Shown here piece after piece: positions 1-10,700 of a stretch of 64,000 nt of DNA (position 1 is its first letter; the number at the start of each line of letters is the position of its first letter). Position numbers and translations under genes: made by a program. The stretch is from contig JABLTG010000116.1 in assembly GCA_016618085.1 (NCBI GenBank), forward strand, positions 1 to 64,000, given 5' to 3'. The notes under the pieces were generated by a model. It was not told the DNA's origin. It was given only the letters and a program-made list of their open reading frames with translations, and did not search any database. The DNA is from Neovahlkampfia damariscottae. Taxonomy: Eukaryota > Heterolobosea > Selenaionea > Neovahlkampfiida > Neovahlkampfiidae.

Positions 1-471
1 ATTTTCTATTGAACAACCAAGGATATTTTGAAGATTCTGGATTCTCATTTGCATTTAAAATACTGTTTTTCAATAACATAAAATTTGCATCATATCCAAG
101 ATCTTCAACAAAATGATGAGTTAAATTATAAACGAATCGAGTAATTCTCATCCATTCTTGTATTTTTTTCTTTTGTTCACTTGTTGGTTTTAAAAGAATT
201 TTTCTTGATCGAATAATTTCATCTGTATCAAGTTGTTTCTTTGATAATCCTGTTTTGTGTACAACTTGTTTGTTTTCTTTTGAACATCTTTTGATGAAAA
301 TAAAACACCTTCTGTTAATGAAGATTGTTCTACCAACTTTTTTGTCCAACAAATATTCTTGTCAACTGAAGAAGAACTTGAAGGTATACTTTTCACTTGT
401 AGCATGTCTTCTTTTTCTTTAGTCCACCAAAAAGGATACGAATATTTTCCTTGTTTATATGTTGATTTCAT
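1..471 (-). CDS. TnpB/Fanzor-like RNA-guided nuclease, N-terminal part (runs off window)
   Basis: Seen: the first ATG in frame is at 471. About 146 residues are visible before the left edge. The N-terminus carries YPFWWTKEKEDM, then CWTKKL. A GT-AG intron of 32 nt (277-308) restores frame into IIRSRKILLKPTSEQKK, followed by WMRITRFVYN and KYPWLFN. Known of the family: TnpB (IS200/IS605 and IS607) and eukaryotic Fanzor proteins begin with an iRLyPT..Q...l..W...aR.vYN block, and many viral and eukaryotic forms have a YPFW segment before it. The RuvC-like catalytic half lies outside the window, so activity cannot be judged. The intron has the size of host introns here, which suggests adaptation to the host. 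A longer open frame upstream of 471 has no ATG. An unrelated lysine-rich protein is possible but less likely. Confidence 0.62.
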
Positions 472-617
472 ATTTCCTGTTTCTTTTATTTCTTCAAGTT
501 TTCTCTTTTTTATCACTTCTGTTGTTGATGTTGAAGTAACATTTTTTTCTTTCCAAAATGAATCCAATTTGAGCTGTTGGACATTTTAAATACTTGAGAT
601 CTTTTTCAGTATTTTCT

Positions 618-647
618 AGTTGAACAAAAGGTCTTTTTTGTTCAACT
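618..647. repeat. 12-bp perfect inverted repeat
   Basis: AGTTGAACAAAA at 618-629 pairs exactly with TTTTGTTCAACT at 636-647 across a 6-nt loop. A second short palindrome, GTTCAACTTGAAC, overlaps at 640-652. It lies about 150 nt upstream of the TnpB/Fanzor-like start. It could be an element-end hairpin, part of that gene's 5' region, or chance in AT-rich DNA. Confidence 0.55.
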
Positions 648-652
648 TGAAC

Positions 653-966
653 AACTTCAAGTAAAAATTCTAAAAATAACTGGCAAAATTAAATCTAATT
701 GGCCACTTTTATCACAATAACCATCAATTCATTGGCCGTTGTCCAATCAGGTACAATTATACAAATAAATAAATTTTTATTGGATAACTTTTTTGGTTTT
801 TTTTTTATATTACAACAGGAGGTATTTTGTTTGTTACGATCTTGGATCTTCAGAAACAAAGACGAAACTGAAGAACAGTCCAAGAATTTGCAATAACTTT
901 GGCCAATTCTGATTGGTTAAAGAGTGAAGACGGAGTTATTAAATACAGCCAAATGATTGGTCATTT
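653..966. other. Intergenic stretch without a recognised gene
   Basis: No convincing coding frame is seen. GATTGG boxes occur near 910-916 and 953-958, the same CCAAT-type element found upstream of genes elsewhere in the window, so part of this may be promoter sequence. The two short overlapping frames at 695-896 have no recognisable product. Confidence 0.4.
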
Positions 967-1620
967 CAAATTATGGTATTGAGATGTGATCTAATTCATA
1001 AAAATCAATAACAGTGTCACCATCTGACTTTCACATTTTTGCAATAAAAAATAATTTTCCAGAAACCAAATACATTTCTTCAACTTCATAATACCAAAAC
1101 AATTGATTTGAAAATGAACAAAGAACTCTCCCACTTGCAAATGTATGTATTTTAAGAATCCAACCTTATGAATAATATAAATCTCTGTTTCATCTTTCAG
1201 TTGAATATTTAATTTCTGGAGAATCAGAACTATTGTTGAATTAATCATAATACTTTTTGCTTTCATATTGAAAATATTCGTGATAAAAATCTTCATAAAA
1301 ATTTGCTTTTGAAAATTTGTGAGAAAAATAATAATCTTTTTTGAAGTTGAATTGTTGAATTTAAAATAAATCTTATGTGAACCCTTCTAAGTCTTGAATA
1401 TAAAGCACACTTTCATCGTTGTCAAATGTTTCTATCCGAATTTTCTGAAAACTCTAAAAGTTTAAATTAAAAAAAAAAAATTACCTTTAAATCATATTCT
1501 TCTTTTCTCAAATGTGCACTTTCATTTTTTTCAAAACAACCAAATAACACAACTTGAAAAAATGCCAGGAGCCATGATTTAGCTTCGAAGACCAAGTGTA
1601 ATTTTGTCAAAAATCCTCAA
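967..1620 (-). pseudogene. Unresolved minus-strand coding traces, probable gene remnant
   Basis: Read on the minus strand, the region has codon-like stretches that include FEAKSWLLAFFQVV, HLRKEEYDLK, RIETFDNDESVLYIQDLE, FYEDFYHEYFQYESKK and YYEVEEMYLVSGKLFF. Some of them join through plausible introns, for example one at about 1444-1485. I could not link all pieces, because several in-frame stops remain in the left half. No ATG in frame lies between the rightmost stretch and the PMS2 promoter. I do not recognise the family. It may be a decayed gene, or a real gene with exons I mis-join. Confidence 0.35.
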
Positions 1621-1667
1621 TCTCTAACTGAGTCGTATGGATTAAACAAAAAAAAAAAAAAAAATCT

Positions 1668-1673
1668 GATTGG
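1668..1673 (+). promoter_or_regulatory. CCAAT-type box (GATTGG) of PMS2
   Basis: CTGATTGGATCAAA lies about 60 nt upstream of the PMS2 ATG and follows a long A tract. The same element recurs upstream of most genes in the window. Confidence 0.5.
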
Positions 1674-1730
1674 ATCAAATTATCAAGAGTGGACAAAACA
1701 AATTCAAAACTCAAACGAACATTGGAGGAT

Positions 1731-4290
1731 ATGGAACTTCAACCAACAAAAAAACAGAAATTAGAAAGTTCTTTGGGAAAAATTCAATCTCTTGATAAAA
1801 ATTCAATAAAAAAATTATGCTCAGGTCAAGTGGTGACCAGTTTGTCTTCAATGTTGAAAGAACTTATTGAGAATAGTATAGATGCGAGAGCTACAACAAT
1901 TGAAATAATTTTCAAAGAATATGGAATTGAAACAGTATCTGTTAGTGACAATGGAATAGGAATTTCTCAAGAAAATTATGAACATATTTGTAAACCTCAC
2001 CATACCAGTAAAATACAAACAATGGATGATATATCAAGTTTAGAAACATTAGGTTTCAGAGGTGAGGCGTTAGGTTCTCTTGCATCTTTAGCTGATATTT
2101 CTATAATAACAAAAACAAAAAATGAAAAAATAGGAAATGATCTAAAATTCAATGGAAATGAATTAGTATCAAATAAACCAACACCTAGAGAAGTAGGAAC
2201 AACTGTTATTGTAAAATCACTCTTCAAAAATCTTCCTGTACGTCATAGAGAATTACAAAAAAATATCAAAAAAGAATTTTCAAAAACCATAACTCTTATT
2301 GAACAAATAGCATTGATTAATGATAAAATAAGATTTATTGTTAAAAACCTTGTCAATGGAAGAAAGTAATATTCCTTTTTTTTATTAAAAAATAAAAGAA
2401 TTGAAAACCTTACAACAATGGGAAGATCATTAAAAGAAAATATTTCATCAATATTAGGAATATCTGTAATACAAAAATTAATTCCTTTCAATTTTAAAAA
2501 AGAAAATGAATTTGAGTAAATATATTTTTAGAATTTAATTCATTTTAGATTTAATGGTAATATCTCAAAAGCAGAAAGAGGATGTGGAAGATGTTCAAAA
2601 GATCAACAATATTTTTATATTAACAAAAGTAAAAAAGAGATTATTAAAATAAAAAAGGACCTGTTGACTTTTCAAATGCATCAAAATTAATTAATGGATT
2701 ATATCGAACTTATAATCCTCATCAATACCCTATTTTTATTTTAAATATTAACATGAATCCAAATGAATTTGATATTAATGTTGCACCAGATAAAAGACAA
2801 GCAATAATGGAAGAGGATAATATTTTAGATTTCTTAAAAGTAATCATTATAATTTTGTTAATCTTAGAATTCTTTATTTGAAATTTGGGAACCAAAAGAA
2901 TTATCTTATGATTTAAGTGAACAAGAATTGAATTCAAATTTATCAACTCAAGATTTTAATAAAGAAGAAAAAAAAGAATACATGAATGAAATGGAAGAAT
3001 TAGAATACTTGAAACAATATCATGAAAATAAAAACAAGTCAACTTATGGTGAAATTTTGAATTTAAAAATGGTATCTGTTTCTGTAAAACCAGCAGATTG
3101 GCCAATTAAGATTCAAAGATCAAAAAATCATGAATTAGGAAATTATAAGATCAGTTCATATTATTTAACACAAAAAGAATCACTACAAGATAATAAAACG
3201 AATACAACAAATGAATCAAGTAGTACTTCAAGTCAAAATGAATCAAATAATAGCTCAGATGATGAAGAAGAAGAAGAAGAAATTAAACCATCAAAGAGAT
3301 ATTCAACTTTTACAATCAATAGTTCATTAAATAATGATTCATTGAAATATTCACAACATTCAATCAATCAATTATCAGATAGTTCTTTATCAAGTCAAGA
3401 AGATAATCCAATAAACTTGTTTGAAATAAAGATAATGAATAAATCTAAAGAATTAAATGAAATAACTATGAATAGTAATCAAAATAAAATACTTGAAGGA
3501 TTAAATAAAGATATAAAGAATAAATCTAATTCAAAGTCATTATTTAAAAGTAAAATAAAAAAAGGAAATGATGAAGAATGTGAAAAAGAATTGAATAGAT
3601 TGATAAAACGTGAAACTTTTAAAGAAATGAAAGTAATTGGTCAATATAATCAAGCATTCATTATTTCACAATTAAAGAATGATTTATTCATTTTAGATCA
3701 ACATGCATGTGATGAAAAATATAATTATGAGACATTATTTGAAACAACAATAATCAATACACAACCTTTAATAACGTAATAACATTTTAAATTTGAAATA
3801 ATAAAATAGACCAAAAAAATTAAATTTATCATTGGAAGAAGAAGATATTGTCATTCAAAATATTTCAATTTTTGAAAAATATGGATTTAATTTTAATATA
3901 GATTTAAATGGAAGAATTAAAGAAAGAGTGTGGTTAAAAACAGTTCCATTTAGTAAACAAACAACATTTAATGAAAATGGTAATTCTCTCTTTTTTTTAA
4001 TGTAACAAACCTATTTTAAAGATGTTAGAGAAATGATATTTTATTTGATAGAAAATCCAAATTTATCTTGTAGACCTTCAAAATTTCAAAAAATGTTTGC
4101 TTCAAGAGCTTGTAGAAGTAATATTATTTCTTTCTAATATGTTTTAGAATCTGTAATGTTTGGAAAGGATTTAAGTATTCAAGAAATGCAAAAGATTGTT
4201 GATAATTTAAGTGAAATATATCTTCCTTGGAATTGTCCACATGGTCGTCCCACAATGAGACATCTTTTTGATTTACAAAAATTGGAATAA
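1731..4290 (+). CDS. PMS2: MutL-family mismatch repair endonuclease PMS2
   Basis: This would be the PMS2/Pms1 subunit of MutL-alpha, which nicks DNA in post-replicative mismatch repair in the nucleus. Seen: an N-terminal GHKL ATPase with KELIENSIDA, DNGIGI and GFRGEAL. The C-terminal domain has the metal-dependent nuclease motif DQHA-x2-E-x4-E (DQHACDEKYNYE), FASRACRKSVM and CPHGRPTMRH, the signature of nicking MutL proteins. A poorly conserved, Ser/Asn- and acid-rich linker joins the two. At least seven introns are needed, for example 2366-2398, and others after 2515, 2628, 2838, 3776, 3980 and 4117. The start is the first in-frame ATG, with VTSLSSMLKELIENS beginning about 40 residues later. 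All catalytic motifs are present, so it should be active. Confidence 0.95.
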
Positions 4291-4328
4291 ATTTTGTTAA
4301 TTTTTATTGGTCAAACCAGTGTCAGATT

Positions 4329-4424
4329 ATGACCATTCGGAGGGGATTAAATTGTAAAACTTGTGATCAACCATTAGGAGTAGGATTACAAAAATTAGCT
4401 GGAATATTATTTAAAGAAGAATAA
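4329..4424 (+). CDS. Small ORF, 31 residues, function unknown
   Basis: The ORF reads MTIRRGLNCKTCDQPLGVG and ends KLAGILFKEE. It contains one CxxC pair. It lies between the PMS2 stop and the converging TVP38-like gene. An ATTGGTCAA promoter-type element at 4306-4314 sits about 15 nt upstream, as for many genes here. It was inferred from that spacing and from sensible codon use. It could instead be PMS2 3' UTR or an unspliced exon. Confidence 0.35.
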   Translation: MTIRRGLNCKTCDQPLGVGLQKLAGILFKEE

Positions 4425-4441
4425 AAAATTATACATTTTCA

Positions 4442-5161
4442 TTATTGATTTTCAATTTCACTCTTAGCTTTTTCTGATGATTTTGTAATTTCATCAATTT
4501 GTTTTTTAGTTATATAGGATATTATAATAATTGATAATATTGATATTATTAATCCTAAAATCATCCATTTTTTATCTATTTGATTGGATTCACTCAAATT
4601 TCGCATTGTACTTCCAAAATAACTATACACAAAAATACTTGGAACAAGTCCAAAAAAAGTACCAATAAAGTAATCAAAAAAATTAATTTTTGTCACTCCA
4701 AAAGCATAATTCAATAAAGGAAAAGGAAATATTGGTGCTAATCTCGTCAAAAAAGCGATCAATAATCCTTTTTTTTCTATCGCTATCAACAATGAATTCA
4801 AGCCTTTTGAATTTTCATGAACCCATTCTTTGAAAAAATACCTTCCAAGAAAAAATGAAACAGTTGCTCCAATCATACATCCTCCTAAAGTTCCTAAACT
4901 TCCAATTATGCTTTGAAATAAAAAGCCAAAAGCAACATTAAATGGTGTTGAAGAGATGAAAAGAGGTGTTGTGAAACTTAGTAACAAAAATAAAACGATA
5001 AAACTCGTCATTGGATCCAGTTTATCAATGAATTTCATGAAGTTTTCAAACGACAAATGTTGATAAATACTGTACAATCCAAACTCATGCTCCAAATATA
5101 GTGCCATAATTGAGACAAAAGAAATAACAAATAGTAAAATTTTGGTCCTTGTAGTGAACAT
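4442..5161 (-). CDS. TVP38/TMEM64-family (VTT domain) membrane protein
   Basis: 239 residues with no intron needed. Known: VTT/DedA-fold proteins such as TMEM41B, VMP1, TVP38 and TMEM64 act at Golgi, ER or endosome membranes, and several scramble lipids. Seen: an N-terminal hydrophobic segment (residues about 7-24), a second at about 50-90 that includes FTTPLFISSTPFNVAFG, the loop GATVSFFLGRYFF, and the family core FLTRLAPIFPFPLLNYAFG at about residues 140-158. This is followed by VPSIFVYSYFGS and a last membrane span near 200-218. It ends in a charged tail. Divergent with the isomerase gene at 5233, sharing a 71-nt gap with a GATTGG box. Confidence 0.88.
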   Translation of the reverse strand: MFTTRTKILLFVISFVSIMALYLEHEFGLYSIYQHLSFENFMKFIDKLDPMTSFIVLFLLLSFTTPLFISSTPFNVAFGFLFQSIIGSLGTLGGCMIGATVSFFLGRYFFKEWVHENSKGLNSLLIAIEKKGLLIAFLTRLAPIFPFPLLNYAFGVTKINFFDYFIGTFFGLVPSIFVYSYFGSTMRNLSESNQIDKKWMILGLIISILSIIIISYITKKQIDEITKSSEKAKSEIENQ

Positions 5162-5197
5162 TGTAGGTGTTTGGTGATTTAAAATTGAACCTTATCT

Positions 5198-5203
5198 GAT
5201 TGG
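5198..5203. promoter_or_regulatory. CCAAT box in a 71-nt divergent promoter
   Basis: GATTGGTTGATGA lies midway between the minus-strand TVP38-like start (5161) and the plus-strand isomerase start (5233), so it probably serves both genes. Confidence 0.5.
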
Positions 5204-5232
5204 TTGATGATATTTCGAAGTGTTATTGACAA

Positions 5233-5932
5233 ATGTTTGAAGGTAAATTTTTATCTTTAAAGAAAGATGAAAATCAAATATATTTTCTTCATTTACATCA
5301 TGAAGAGAATACATTCAACTCTAGAATGATTATAGAGTTAAAAAAGTGTGTGCACATTTTAAAGTAAACTAAAAACTAAATAACTTTAAAAGAAATACTC
5401 CTGGTCGTGGATTAATTACCACTGGTTCATCTAAATTTTTTTCAAATGGAGTTGATTTGAAAAATACCAAAAATGTTGAACTCTTTTTGATAGAACTAGA
5501 AAGTACTGTTATTGATTTTATAAAGTTACCATTTCCAACTATTGCTGCAATAAATGGACATGCATTTGGTGGTGGTTTATTATTTGCATTGGCACATGAT
5601 TTTCGATTTATGAGAGAAGACAGAGGTTGGGTTTGTATACCTGCAGTTAAATTAGATATTGATTTACCATCTTCATTTATTGATATTATTTCGTAATTTA
5701 TTTTTCAATTCATCATTTTAGATTAAAAGTTGGAACTGTGAATGCAAAAGAAATATTATTATTAGGAAAGAAATATATTTCAAAAGAAGCAAAGAACTTG
5801 AATATTATTGATGATTATTTTTCAAATGAAGATTTAATCAAAAAATCAAAAGAATTTTTAATGAATATATCACAAAAATCAGCTTATTATAAATCAAGAA
5901 ATAAACTTTATTCAAAACTTTATTTTTTCTAA
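5233..5932 (+). CDS. Enoyl-CoA hydratase/isomerase family protein
   Basis: Crotonase-fold protein, most like the delta3,delta2-enoyl-CoA isomerase group that prepares unsaturated fatty acids for beta-oxidation. Seen: the start MFEGKFLSLKK, then after an intron the oxyanion-hole block NTPGRGLITTGSSKFFSNGVD and FPTIAAINGHAFGGGLLFALAHDFRFM, and the helix KVGTVNAKEILLLGKKYISKEA. Introns lie at about 5364-5399 and 5693-5720. Length is about 210 residues, short for the family. No SKL-type peroxisomal signal is visible; the protein ends KLYFF. The stop codon abuts the stop of the opposing MSP gene with no bases between. The exact substrate is not predictable. Confidence 0.82.
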
Positions 5933-6642
5933 TTACATTTCCGAGTCTTCCAAAAGTCTGATTTGAATTAACATTGTAATGAAACCAATAAAAAATGCAC
6001 CAAAAATTAGTTTGGTTTGTTCATAATTCAATCCATAAAGTTTAGAAATTAAATAAATAATAATAAGTCCAATCAAAGTAGGAGTATAATAAAGTGCTCC
6101 TCTTGATTGTACAAAATTATTTTTGTTATTATTTCTCACTAATATTTCATTTAATTCTTCTTCTGAAGTAGACTTTGTTACATTATCGGTTTTTGAACTC
6201 TCTTTTATAATTTTGGATTTTAGAATTTTACTTCCAGCAACGTTCATTTTTTTATTTTGAATTTTAACCAGAAACTGATGCTCAACTAAATCTAATACTT
6301 TATCTAATGGTGCATTTGGATGTATTTTTATCTCTCTAAAATTGAAGTCTAAAAAAAAGTTGCACTTACAATTGCTTTTTTGATTGAGGTTTTATTTTTC
6401 CTGATTCTTCCACTGTATAATACTCTGGTGAGGTAGATTTTAATTTATACTATGTCATTTAGAAAAAATTGAATCAATTTACTTCCAAAGCATAAGAGTT
6501 TGGATTTAATAAAGTCAAAGGTGCTCTTGTTTTATTCTAAAGGAATTAAAAGGTCAGATTTATTTACTGAAATGTTGAAAACTAATTCTTTTTCTTCTAC
6601 ATGGCATGGAATTTGAGTTGGGTTCGTCAAAGATGAATCCAT
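5933..6642 (-). CDS. MSP-domain (VAP/MOSPD-like) tail-anchored membrane protein
   Basis: Known: MSP domains of VAP and MOSPD proteins bind FFAT motifs and tether the ER to other membranes. Seen after removing three introns: MDSSLTNPTQIPCHVEEKEL, then FNISNKTRAPLTLLNPNSYA, YKLKSTSPEYYTVEESGKI and HQFLVKIQ, which together form one MSP beta-sandwich. A low-complexity Ser/Glu/Asn linker follows, then two closely spaced membrane spans near the C-terminus (TPTLIGLIIIYLISKLYG and KLIFGAFFIGFITMLIQI). Two C-terminal spans after one MSP domain are more like MOSPD1/3 than VAP. The intron before EIKIHPNAPLD uses the second of two AG acceptors (34 nt). Confidence 0.78.
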
Positions 6643-6826
6643 AGCACTTCAAAAACAATTTTCGAAGGTTAACATGTTGGACCAATGAAAATTTTTTAAA
6701 AAATCCTCTAAATTGACAAATGGTATTTTTTTGTATCATTTCATTTTTTTATTAATTTTTCTGATTTTTGTTTCTGCTCCAATCATCTTTAAAAAATGAA
6801 CTCGATTAGCCAATAGCATTAGTCTA

Positions 6827-7718
6827 ATGTCTCTCTCCAACGAAGATACACTCCGCATTGTTAAACACTTTCTTCTTTCATCACCTCCAGGTGAATTTGA
6901 AGATGTACTTTCTGGTAATTTTATTTTTCAAGAATTAATTTTCAGATGTCCGTACTTTAGTTAATGATGATGAATTATTAAATCAAGGTGCATTAGACAT
7001 TTTCCGTTCATACAATGTTGAACAACTTATCCCAGTAGATGTTTCTGATAAAGGATATAAAGCTATTTTGTGCAGTTTTGGAGAACTTGACACTAATCGT
7101 TATTTGGACCCACGTTCAAATTTAGTTTTAACAGTAAATCATGTGAAAGGAGTAAAAACAAAAATGTATTCTAATTTTAATTAGACAGTTGAAAATGTTG
7201 AAGATAATGATAGTTCACCACAAGATGAAAAACAACGTGCTGAAGTTGAAAAAGTTGTTGACTCATATGTTACAGATTATTATTTAGATGGTGTTGCATC
7301 TGTATTCCCACAACAAAGTGGAACAGATTATATTATTTGCATTTGTGGTTCAAAATTCAACGAAAAGAATTTTTGGAGTGGAAGATGGAGATCTGTTTGG
7401 AAAGTATCATTTGATGGAAAAAAAGTTAAAGTCAGTGGATCAGTAAAAGTAAATGTTCATTATTATGAAAGAGGAAACGTTCAACTCAATACAACAAAAG
7501 AATATGCTGAAACTATTGAATCAAAATCAGAAGATGAAGCAGTTACATCAATTGCTAAAGTACTTGCAAAAGTAGAAACTACTTTTATGAAAGAAATTGA
7601 TGGTGCTTGCAATAATTTATCCGAAACATTTAAAAGTCTTCGTCGTCGTCTTCCAATTTCAAAACAACTCTTTAACTTTGCTAGTAACGAACATAAACTT
7701 GCAACAAATTTCAAATAA
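6827..7718 (+). CDS. CAPZA: F-actin-capping protein subunit alpha
   Basis: Alpha subunit of the capping protein heterodimer, which blocks actin filament barbed ends. Seen: MSLSNEDTLRIVKHFLLSSP, PPGEFEDVLSDVRTLVNDD, the YLDP..NLVLTVNHVKG segment, YYLDGVASVFPQQSGTDYIICICGSKF across the centre, NFWSGRWRSVW, and the C-terminal block FKSLRRRLPISKQLFNF with the actin-binding tentacle. Two introns (about 6918-6945 and 7153-7184) are required. Length is about 275 residues, as usual for the family. The promoter contains CCAATCA (6779-6785) and CCAAT (6810-6814). Confidence 0.95.
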
Positions 7719-7787
7719 ATATTTTTTTTTATTTTTATTTTATTTGACGAATCAAAAGATAGTTTGAAAATAAAACAATAATTAACC

Positions 7788-10700
7788 ATGGATACTGTTT
7801 CTGTATCATTTTCATTGATTACAAGATTTGTAAATTTTTTAAGAAGAGAATTAATAGCTATTTTGAGTTTCAGTTTTGTTGTTGGAATAATAATTCCAAG
7901 TTTTATTATAGGTGCAAAGAATATACGTACTAAATATTTATATAATCATTTTTCATGTGAAATATCATCTAATTCATATTTATTACCAAATTCAATAATA
8001 CCAATTAAATATGATTTAACAGTTACACCTTTTATTTCTCAATCTAAATTTAATGGTATTATTAAAATTGATTTAGAAGTAAAATTATATTAATTTTAAA
8101 ATAAAGATAATTAAACCAACAAGTTGTATTTATTTAAATTCATTAAATTTAAATATTTTAAACTTTCAATTTTTTGATTATTCAAATAAAGAATATAAAA
8201 TGAAATTAGAATATATACCAAAATATGAACAAATAATATTATCTTATAAAGGTGGATATTTTAGATTTAGAAAAGGAAAATATTATTTAATTTTAAAATA
8301 TACTGGTATTATAAATCATCAAAAAGAGATGGGATTACATTTTATAAATAATAATATGAATAATATATTATCAACATCATTACAATTAAATTATGCAAGA
8401 CAAGTATTTCCATGGTAATTTAAATTTATTTTTTTTAATTTTTTAGTTTTGATGAACCAAATTTAAAATCAAATTTTAAACTTCAAATTATAAATACAAA
8501 TAATACAATTATACCTTATATTATTTCAAATACACCATTATTAAATAAAATAAAAAATAAATATATATTTAAAACAACATCAAAAATATCAACATGTTCA
8601 TTTGGTTTTTATTTTCAAACAAATATTAAATTAAAAAATAAAACAACTAATATTGTAAATACAAAAATATATAATATTTATCATAATCATTTAAATTTAA
8701 ATCAAAATTTAATTCAATCTTTATTTAATTTAACAATAAGTACTTCAAATTATTTATTAAATCATTTTAATTTAAATTTTACAAAAATTGATATCATTTT
8801 TGAAAAAAAGTAAGATTCTTTAAAATATTAAATAATAGTATAATTAATAATGAAAATAAAGTAATAATATTATTTATTATTAAAAATATAGATTCCAAAT
8901 TTTGGTTATCTTTTATTAAATGAAGATTTATTATTTGATAAAAACTCAATGAAATTAGAATATTTATTAATAAATAAATTAATTAAAATGTTTATTAATC
9001 ATTTAATTACAATAGTATAAATTAATTTATTTTAATGATGAATAGGAATCTTGGACATTTAATTGGATAAAAGATGTAATATTTAAATTATATTTAAAAT
9101 AAATAATAAATTAGGGATTATCAAATTTTTTAACATTTAATTATTTAAAAAATAGAAATGAAGAATATACTTTACATTTAATTCAAAATGAAATTAATTC
9201 AATTATTGAAATTGATTCATTATCGTCTTCTAAAACACTTTTATATAATTTTAAATTGAATTTTGGATTAGATTATTTAAATTCAATAAAAAAAGGTACA
9301 ATATTATTTAAATATCTTTATAATGAAATGGGGAATAATTCATTTTTTAATTGGATAAATGATTTAAAAATAGAATTATCAATGAATGATTTATCTTTAT
9401 TAAATACAATACCATTAAAATATAAATTCATATTAGATAGATGGATATACTTTTCAGGTGTACCAATAATATACATAAATAATAATGAAAATAATGTTCA
9501 ATTTTTTCAAAAAAGATTTTATTCACATTTTCCACTTGTGAATGAAATTAATTATTGGACTATACCATTTCAATATATGAATTCAAATAGTAGTAAATTA
9601 TTTAAAGTTACAATGAATGTATGAATTAAATATATATTTTAAATCATTTAGAATACAATGTTAAAATATAATCAATCATTATTAAAAATAAATGATTGGA
9701 TATTAATTAAAAATGAATTATCATTTCCATATTTAATTAATTATCCAATAAATGTATGGAATAATCTAATTAAAGAAATAGAAAATAATAATACATTAAT
9801 ATCCAATAATGATAAAATTAAATTATTAAATGATGCATATTATTTAACAAAATCAGGTGAATTAAATATAAAATATGTAATAATTATTTTTAAATTTATT
9901 TTTTTTTTAAATAGCTTTTTAATTTAATTTTATCTTTAAAAAATGAAAAGTCATATTATGTTTGGATTAATTTAACTAATATTATATTTAAAATATCAAA
10001 TATTTTAAAGAATCAATTTAATAATGATGAATTTATATTAATTCATTTTAATGTAAGACCACAATAAATTTAAATTAATATTTAAAGAGATTTATATTAA
10101 ATGTATTAAATGAAACTAAAAATGAATTAAATTTACAAATAAAAAAGAATGAAACAATAGAAGAAAAAGAATTTAAAAAATTAATATTTTATTCATTAGG
10201 ATATTTTGGAGATGAAGATATAATTAAAATATCAAATGAATTTAATATTAATCAATTAAATAATGAATTAATGAATGAAATATTTAAAATTAAAATAATG
10301 TATTCAAATAGTTCAATTGAATATTTACAATTATTATCTCTTTATCAAAAATATAAATCTCAACAATTTTATTTACCTTTAACTCAAACTACTAATTTAA
10401 ATTTAATTTCAAATGTATTGAATTTATTATTTTTAGTACCTATTAATTTTTATTTAACTTTACCTTTTTTTTTTAGAATCAAAATAAATTTGAATCCATT
10501 TTATATTTATTAAAAAATCAATTCACCAATAATTTAGCATGGGAGTTTTTGAGAGAAAATTATTCAGTTTTAAAAAATGAGTAATATTTATCATTGTTAA
10601 TATTTTTAGTTATTCAAATTTATTTTTAAATCAAAATGAATATCTATTTATTCAATACTTTAATTCTCATTTAAAAAAGTATCAAGTTGATCATTTTTTT

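Noticed and set aside
695-896. Two overlapping short frames, one per strand
   Set aside because: No homology and no conserved feature; consistent with chance in AT-rich DNA.
4338-4348. TTCGGAGGGGATT resembling the purine tract before the LTR at 59381
   Set aside because: Only about nine bases are alike and no LTR-like sequence follows.
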